Shown in pieces: positions 56,601-64,000 of a DNA stretch of 64,000 nucleotides. Source of the DNA: Bufo bufo. Its lineage: Eukaryota; Chordata; Amphibia; Anura; Bufonidae. Both the position numbers and the translations under genes were made by a program. How positions within the stretch are numbered: position 1 is the first letter of the stretch; every line of letters starts with the position of its first letter. The stretch covers positions 214,081,208-214,145,207 of the forward strand of contig NC_053390.1 of NCBI RefSeq assembly GCF_905171765.1, given 5' to 3'. Under the pieces are notes generated by a model. It had not been told where the DNA came from and made no database searches. It saw only the letters and a list, made by a program, of their open reading frames with translations.

Positions 56601-59600
56601 TCATTAAATTATTAACAAATTGGTTAAAGGGCACCTATTTAAACAAAAATACAGCCTCCTCCATAACCCCTTAGCTCCCCTTACCATCTCCAATATAGGT
56701 GCGTTTTCCCCCATTAGAGGTAGAAATAAGCTTTTACCAATTTGCTAATAATTTAGGCAAAGTCACATAGAGAAATAACATGAATAAATAGCATAATGCT
56801 CTACAACTATACATTGCTAGACTTTATAATTGACATTCTAGATAATAATAATTTACCCTTTCAACACACTTACTGATAGGAATCACCCGATGTTACTTTT
56901 TCCTTGAAGATGAATTAGCTTCAATTGATATGGTCTTCACCCATAGGATCCATCCATCGTATGGACTGGGCCCAAGGTACTTCAACATAGCAATAATAAG
57001 AATTGCATATGCTTTTCACCTATAGGACCCATCCGTCTTATGGACTCCCCCCTAGGTCTTAAAGATATCTGTAACAAGATATGATCTTCACCTATAAGAC
57101 CCATCCATTTTTGGATTGGGCCCCAGGAACTTAAACATATCTCGAACAAGATGATGATCTAGTCTTTGCCTTTTGGATCCATCCTTCTCATGGATCAGAC
57201 TCCTTGTATTCAAGCACTTCTTCTTATCTTGGAAAAGAACATCTGGAGGTACATACTTTCTTGTGCAATGAATCCAACACATAAGCCTAGAGCACAGTAT
57301 TATATCAACTTTGTTCAAATTTTGAGAGAACACAGCTTTGCCAAAGCCCTAGTTCCGAACCTTGACTCTGCTATGTATTACATTTTATGGACAATAATGC
57401 TTTTTAAGCAACTTTCCTTAAATTATTAACAAATTGGTTAAAGGGCACCTATTTAAACATAAAGTACAGCCTCCTCCATAACCCCTTAGCTGCCCTTACC
57501 ATCTCCAATATAGGTGCGTTTTCCACCATTAGAGGTAGAAATAAGCTTTTACCAATTTGCTAATAATTTAGGCAATGTAACAGAGAAATAACATGAATAA
57601 ATATCATAAAACTCAACAAACTATACATTACTAGACTTTATAATTGACATTCTAGATAATAATAACTTACCCTTTCAACACACTTATTGATAGGAATCAC
57701 CCGATGTTACTTTTTCCTTGAAGATGAATTAGCTTCTATTGATATGGTCTTCACCTATAGGATCCATCCATCGTATGGACTGGGCCCAAGGTAGTTCAAC
57801 ATAGCAATAATAAGAATTGCATATGCTCTTCACCTATAGGACCCATCCGTCTTATGGACTCCCCCCTAGGTCTTAAAGATATCTCTAACAAGATATGATC
57901 TTCACCTATAAGACCCATCCATTTTTGGATTGGGCCCCAGGAACTTAAGCATATCTCGAACAAGATGATGATCTAGTCTTTGCCTTTTGGATCCATCCTT
58001 CTTATGGATCAGACTCCTTGTACTCAAGCACTTCTTCTTATCTTGGAAAAGAACATCTGGAGGTACATACTCTCTGGTGCAATAAATCCAACACATAAGC
58101 CTAGAGCACAGTATTATATCAACTTTGTTCAAATTTTGAGAGAACACAGCTTTGCCAAAGCCCTAGTTCCGAACCTTGACTCTGCTATGTATTATATTTT
58201 ATGGACAATAATGCTTTTTAAGCAACTTTCCTTAAATTATTAACAAATTGGTTAAAGGGCACCTATTTAAACAAAAAGTACAGCCTCCTCCATAACCCCT
58301 TAGCTGCCCTTACCATCTCCAATATAGGTGCGTTTTCCACCATTAGAGGTAGAAATAAGCTTTTACCAATTTGCTAATAATTTAGGCAATGTAACAAAGA
58401 GAAATAACATAAATAAATATCATAAAACTCAACAAACTATACATTACTAGACTTTATAATTGACATTCTAGATAATAATAACTTACCCTTTCAACACACT
58501 TATTGATAGGAATCACCCGATGTTACTTTTTCCTTGAAGATGAATTAGCTTCTATTGATATGGTCTTCACCTATAGGATCCATCCATCGTATGGACTGGG
58601 CCCAAGGTACTTCAACATAGCAATAATAAGAATTGCATATGCTCTTCACCTATAGGACCCATCCATCTTATGGACTCCCCCTAAGTCTTAAAGATATCTC
58701 TAACAAGATATGATCTTCACCTATAAGACCCATCCATTTTTGGATTGGGCCCCAGGAACTTAAGCATATCTCGAACAAGATGATGATCTAGTCTTTGCCT
58801 TTTGGATCCATCCTTCTTATGGATCAGACTCCTTGTACTCAAGCACTTCTTCTTATCTTGGAAAAGAACATCTGGAGGTACATACTCTCTTGTGCAATAA
58901 ATCCAACACATAAGCCTAGAGCACAGTATTATATCAACTTTGTTCAAATTTTGAGAGAACACAGCTTTGCCAAAGCCCTAGTTCCGAACCTTGACTCTGC
59001 TATGTATTACATTTTATGGACAATAATGCTTTTTAAGCAACTTTCCTTAAATTATTAACAAATTGGTTAAAGGGCACCTATTTAAACAAAAAGTACAGCC
59101 TCCTCCATAACCCCTTAGCTGCCCTTACCATCTCCAATATAGGTGCGTTTCCACCATTAGAGGTAGAAATAAGCTTTTACCAATTTGCTAATAATTTAGG
59201 CAATGTAACAAAGAGAAATAACATGAATAAATATCATAAAACTCAACAAACTATACATTACTAGACTTTATAATTGACATTCTAGATAATAATAACTTAC
59301 CCTTTCAAAACACTTATTGATAGGAATCACCCGATGTTACTTTTTCCTTGAAGATGAATTAGCTTCTATTGATATGGTCTTCACCTATAGGATCCATCCA
59401 TCGTATGGACTGGGCCCAAGGTACTTCAACATAGCAATAATAAGAATTGCATATGCTCTTCACCTATAGGACCCATCCATCTTATGGACTCCCCCTAAGT
59501 CTTAAAGATATCTCTAACAAGATATGATCTTCACCTATAAGACCCATCCATTTTTGGATTGGGCCCCAGGAACTTAAGCATATCTCGAACAAGATGATGA

Positions 59601-62600
59601 TCTAGTCTTTGCCTTTTGGATCCATCCTTCTTATGGATCAGACTCCTTGTACTCAAGCACTTCTTCTTATCTTGGAAAAGAACATCTGGTGGTACATACT
59701 ATCTGGTGCAATAAATCCAACACATAAGCCTAGAGCCCAGAATTATATCAACTTTGTTCAAATTTTGAGAGAACACAGCTTTGCCAAAGCCCTAGTTCCG
59801 AACCTTGACTCTGCTATGTATTACATTTTATGGACAATAATGCTTTTTAAGCAACTTTCCTTAAATTATTAACAAATTGGTTAAAGGGCACCTATTTAAA
59901 CAAAAAGTACAGCCTCCTCCATAACCCCTTAGCTGCCCTTACCATCTCCAATATAGGTGCGTTTTCCACCATTAGAGGTAGAAATAAGCTTTTACCAATT
60001 TGCTAATAATTTAGGCAATGTAACAAAGAGAAATTACATGAATAAATATCAAAAAACTCTACAAACTATACATTACTAGACTTTATAATTGACATTCTAG
60101 ATAATAATAACTTACCCTTTCAACACACTTATTGATAGGAATCACCCGATGTTACTTTTTCCTTGAAGATGAATTAGCTTCTATTGATATGGTCTTCACC
60201 TATAGGATCCATCCATCGTATGGACTGGGCCCAAGGTACTTCAACATAGCAATAATAAGAATTGCATATGCTCTTCACCTATAGGACCCATCCGTCTTAT
60301 GGACTCCCCCCTAGGTCTTAAAGATATCTCTAACAAGATATGATCTTCACCTATAAGACCCATCCATTTTTGGATTGGGCCCCAGGAACTTAAGCATATC
60401 TCGAACAAGATGATGATCTAGTCTTTGCCTTTTGGATCCATCCTTCTTATGGATCAGATTCCTTGTACTCAAGCACTGCTTATCTTGGAAAAGAACATCT
60501 GGAGGTACATACTCTCTGGTGCAATAAATCCAACACATAAGCCTAGAGCACAGTATTATATCAACTTTGTTCAAATTTTGAGAGAACATAGCTTTGCCAA
60601 AGCCCTAGTTCCGAACCTTGACTCTGCTATGTATTATATTTTATGGACAATAATGCTTTTTATGCAACTTTCATTAAATTATTAACAAATTGGTTAAAGG
60701 GCACCTATTTAAACAAAAATACAGCCTCCTCCATAACCCCTTAGCTCCCCTTACCATCTCCAATATAGGTGCGTTTTCCCCCATTAGAGGTAGAAATAAG
60801 CTTTTACCAATTTGCTAATAATTTAGGCAAAGTCACATAGAGAAATAACATGAATAAATAGCATAATACTCTACAACTATACATTGCTAGACTTTATAAT
60901 TGACATTCTAGATAATAATAATTTACCCTTTCAACACACTTACTGATAGGAATCACCCGATGTTACTTTTTCCTTGAAGATGAATTAGCTTCAATTGATA
61001 TGGTCTTCACCCATAGGATCCATCCATCGTATGGACTGGGCCCAAGGTACTTCAACATAGCAATAATAAGAATTGCATATGCTTTTCACCTATAGGACCC
61101 ATCCGTCTTATGGACTCCCCCCTAGGTCTTAAAGATATCTGTAACAAGATATGATCTTCACCTATAAGACCCATCCATTTTTGGATTGGGCCCCAGGAAC
61201 TTAAACATATCTCGAACAAGATGATGATCTAGTCTTTGCCTTTTGGATCCATCCTTCTTATGGATCAGACTCCTTGTACTCAAGCACTTCTTCTTATCTT
61301 GGAAAGAACATCTGGAGGTACATACTCTCTGGTGCAATAAATCCAACACATAAGCCTAGAGCACAGTATTATATCAACTTTGTTCAAATTTTGAGAGAAC
61401 ACAGCTTTGCCAAAGCCCTAGTTCCGAACCTTGACTCTGCTATGTATTATATTTTATGGACAATAATGCTTTTTAAGCAACTTTCCTTAAATTATTAACA
61501 AATTGGTTAAAGGGCACCTTTTTAAACAAAAAGTACAGCCTCCTCCATAACCCCTTAGCTGCCCTTACCATCTCCAATATAGGTGCGTTTTCTACCATTA
61601 GAGGTAGAAATAAGCTTTTACCAATTTGCTAATAATTTAGGCAATGTAACAGAGAAATAACATGAATAAATATCATAAAACTCAACAAACTATACATTAC
61701 TAGACTTTATAATTGACATTCTAGATAATAACAACTTACCCTTTCAACACACTTATTAATAGGAATCACCCGATGTTACTTTTTCCTTGAAGATGAATTA
61801 GCTTCTATTGATATGGTCTTCACCTATAGGATCCATCCATCGTATGGACTGGGCCCAAGGTACTTCAACATAGCAATAATAAGAATTGCATATGCTCTTC
61901 ACCTATAGGACCCATCCGTCTTATGGACTCCCCCCTAGGTCTTAAAGATATCTCTAACAAGATATGATCTTCACCTATAAGACCCATCCATTTTTGGATT
62001 GGGCCCCAGGAACTTAAGCATATCTCGAACAAGATGATGATCTAGTCTTTGCCTTTTGGATCCATCCTTTTTATGGATCAGATTCCTTGTACTCAAGCAC
62101 TGCTTATCTTGGAAAAGAACATCTTGAGGTACATACTCTCTGGTGCAATAAATCCAACACATAAGCCTAGAGCACAGTATTATATCAACTTTGTTCAAAT
62201 TTTGAGAGAACATAGCTTTGCCAAAGCCCTAGTTCCGAACCTTGACTCTGCTATGTATTATATTTTATGGACAATAATGCTTTTTAAGCAACTTTCCTTA
62301 AATTATTAACAAATTGGTTAAAGGGCACCTATTTAAACATAAAGTACAGCCTCCTCCATAACCCCTTAGCTGCCCTTACCATCTCCAATATAGGTGCGTT
62401 TTCCACCATTAGAGGTAGAAATAAGCTTTTACCAATTTGCTAATAATTTAGGCAATGTAACAAAGAGAAATAACATAATAAATAGCATAAAACTCAACAA
62501 ACTATACATTACTAGACTTTATAATTGACATTCTAGATAATAATAACTTACCCTTTCAACATACTTACTGATAGGAATCACCCGATGTTACTTTTTCCTT

Positions 62601-63019
62601 GAAGATGAATTAGCTTCAATTGATATGGTCTTCACCCATAGGATCCATCCATCGTATGGACTGGGCCCAAGGTACTTCAACATAGCAATAATAAGAATTG
62701 CATATGCTCTTCACCTATAGGACCCATCCGTCTTATGGACTCCCCCTAGGTCTTAAAGATATCTCTAACAAGATATGATCTTCACCTATAAGACCCATCC
62801 ATTTTTGGATTGGGCCCCAGGAACTTAAGCATATCTCGAACAAGATGATGATCTAGTCTTTGCCTTTTGGATCCATCCTTCTTATGGATCAGACTCCTTG
62901 TACTCAAGCACTTCTTCTTATCTTGGAAAAGAACATCTGGAGGTACATACTCTCTGTGCAATAAATCCAACACATAAGCCTAGAGCACAGTATTATATCA
63001 ACTTTGTTCAAATTTTGAG
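53609..63019 (+). repeat. Higher-order repeat copy 5 (12 monomers, cut by gap)
   Basis: Landmarks: 53911, 54725, 55540, 56355, 57166, 57980, 58795, 59609, 60425, 61235, 62049, 62860. The opening repeats the HOR order: TTCCAAACC with GGCACATATTT, then CTTCTTAACTTGG (54725), then GGAAAATAACATC. The tag GTCACATAG occurs twice, at 56762 and 60832, only 4,070 bp (5 monomers) apart. Both are preceded by TTTTTATGCAACTTTCATT, so an internal block was duplicated. The last unit has the 1-bp loss CTCTGTGC, like the unit at 18069, and stops at the gap inside AAATTTTGAG. Confidence 0.83.
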
Positions 63020-63219
63020 NNNNNNNNNNNNNNNNNNNNNNNNNNNNNNNNNNNNNNNNNNNNNNNNNNNNNNNNNNNNNNNNNNNNNNNNNNNNNNNNN
63101 NNNNNNNNNNNNNNNNNNNNNNNNNNNNNNNNNNNNNNNNNNNNNNNNNNNNNNNNNNNNNNNNNNNNNNNNNNNNNNNNNNNNNNNNNNNNNNNNNNNN
63201 NNNNNNNNNNNNNNNNNNN
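63020..63219. other. Assembly gap, 200 N
   Basis: Exactly 200 consecutive N. A round number between two pieces of the same satellite suggests a scaffolding placeholder of unknown true size. Array orientation changes across it. Confidence 0.97.
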
Positions 63220-64000
63220 ATCATTCTTGTTAGAGATATCTTTAAGACTTAGGGGGAGTCCATAAGATGGATGGGTCCTATAGGTGAAGAGCATATGCAA
63301 TTCTTATTATTGCTATGTTGAAGTACCTTGGGCCCAGTCCATACGATGGATGGATCCTATAGGTGAAGACCATATCAATAGAAGCTAATTCATCTTCAAG
63401 GAAAAAGTAACATCGGGTGATTCCTATCAATAAGTGTTTTGAAAGGGTAAGTTATTATTATCTAGAATGTCAATTATAAAGTCTAGTAATGTATAGTTTG
63501 TTGAGTTTTATGATATTTATTTATATTATTTCTCTTTGTTACATTGCCTAAATTATTAGCAAATTGGTAAAAGCTTATTTCTACCTCTAATGGTGGTAAA
63601 CGCACCTATATTGGAGATGGTAAGGGCAGCTAAGGGGTTATGGAGGAGGCTGTACTTTTTGTTTAAATAGGTGCCCTTTAACCAATTTGTTAATAATTTA
63701 AGGAAAGTTGCTTAAAAAGCATTATTGTCCATCAAATATAATACATAGCAGAGTCAAGGTTTGGAACTAGGGCTTTGGCAAAGCTGTGTTCTCTCAAAAT
63801 TTGAACAAAGTTGATATAATACTGTGCTCTAGGCTTATGTGTTGGATTTATTGCACTAGAGAGTATGTACCTCCAGATGTTCTTTTCCAAGATAAGAAGA
63901 AGTGCTTGAGTACAAGGAGTCTGATCCATAAGAAGGATGGATCCAAAAGGCAAAGACTAGATCATCATCTTGTTCGAGATATGCTTAAGTTCCTGGGGCC
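63220..64000 (-). repeat. Satellite monomer in inverted orientation (781 bp, partial)
   Basis: Read on the minus strand from 64000 it runs GGCCCCAGGAACTTAAGC (subrepeat 3), subrepeat 4, the inverted-repeat arms, the HindIII site, the AT-rich tail, and subrepeats 1 and 2, ending near 63220. That is nearly one monomer, about 35 bp short. On the minus strand it has changes not seen in the left array, such as TTTGATGGACAAT for TTTTATGGACAAT, CTCTAGTGC for CTCTGGTGC, and GCGTTTACC for GCGTTTTCC. It may be a truly inverted array segment or a contig placed in the wrong orientation. The first bases after the gap (AACAAGAATGAT on the minus strand) look damaged. Confidence 0.93.

Larger units (their letters stand above)
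1..63019 (+). repeat. Satellite DNA array, ~815-bp monomer, 77 main units
   Basis: The same ~815-bp sequence repeats head to tail across the whole segment. I used the motif TTGCCTTTTGGATCC (or its variants) as a landmark. It falls at 165, 980, 1795, 2608, 3418, 4230 and so on to 62860, with steps mostly of 810-817 bp. By eye, monomers differ by scattered substitutions and 1-3 bp indels, so they are highly homogenised. Most carry one HindIII site (AAGCTT) inside AAATAAGCTTTTACC. It is lost as AAGCTC in the monomers anchored at 980 and 49746, and as AAGATT in those at 1795 and 50560. No rRNA, tRNA, transposase or reverse transcriptase sequence is visible between units. The structure is typical of eukaryotic satellite DNA. 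Host and family are not recognised, and chromosomal location is inference. Confidence 0.97.

Noticed and set aside
1..63019. CRISPR array
   Set aside because: The repeat unit is ~815 bp and continuous, with no short repeats separated by unique spacers and no cas genes.
1..63019. rDNA intergenic spacer or tandem gene cluster
   Set aside because: No rRNA, tRNA, 5S or histone sequence is recognisable in any monomer.
1..63019. Tandem LTR retrotransposon or other autonomous mobile element
   Set aside because: No reverse transcriptase, integrase or transposase motifs, no primer-binding site or polypurine tract, and no long terminal repeats. Only the small inverted repeat inside the monomer is reminiscent of a mobile element.
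62898..63300. Open frames running through the gap region
   Set aside because: They are produced by translating N and carry no information.

Overview
The window is one tandem satellite array and contains no gene I can support. A monomer of about 815 bp (spacing between the same landmark mostly 810-817 bp) repeats head to tail from base 1 to 63019: 77 main monomers plus several partial ones. A gap of exactly 200 N follows (63020-63219), then 781 bp of the same monomer in the opposite orientation (63220-64000). Long AT-rich satellite monomers arranged this way indicate a eukaryotic nuclear genome, probably a centromeric, pericentromeric, subtelomeric or other heterochromatic block. I cannot tell plant from animal and do not recognise the satellite family. 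The fixed 200-N gap looks like a scaffolding placeholder.

The array has several levels. (1) Inside each monomer, about 305 bp is four diverged tandem subrepeats of 71-79 bp, each able to form a small CCAT/ATGG hairpin. The rest is AT-rich and carries an imperfect inverted repeat of 27-28 bp with about 100 bp between the arms. (2) Monomers carry diagnostic variants that recur every 13.0 kb, which gives a higher-order repeat (HOR) of 16 monomers. (3) Each HOR copy is bounded by a rearranged junction made of truncated monomers (near 4.7, 18.2, 31.2, 44.2 and 53.5 kb).

Layout: 1-4734, tail of an HOR copy (6 monomers); 4735-5715, junction with two partial-repeat cassettes; 5716-18236, HOR copy 1 (16 monomers); 18237-18715, eroded junction; 18716-31230, HOR copy 2 (16); 31231-31719, junction; 31720-44235, HOR copy 3 (16); 44236-44724, junction; 44725-53500, shortened HOR copy 4 (11); 53501-53608, deleted junction; 53609-63019, HOR copy 5 (12 monomers, cut by the gap). 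The first 4.84 kb reappears at 48766-53608, so the copy entering from the left was probably of the same shortened type as copy 4.

Short open frames of 80-87 codons recur on both strands in nearly every monomer. They start at TTG or GTG, overlap each other antisense, match no domain I know and are broken in several monomers. I treat them as by-products of a homogenised repeat. The biology here is repeat turnover: amplification, unequal exchange, gene-conversion-like mosaics and local rearrangement.
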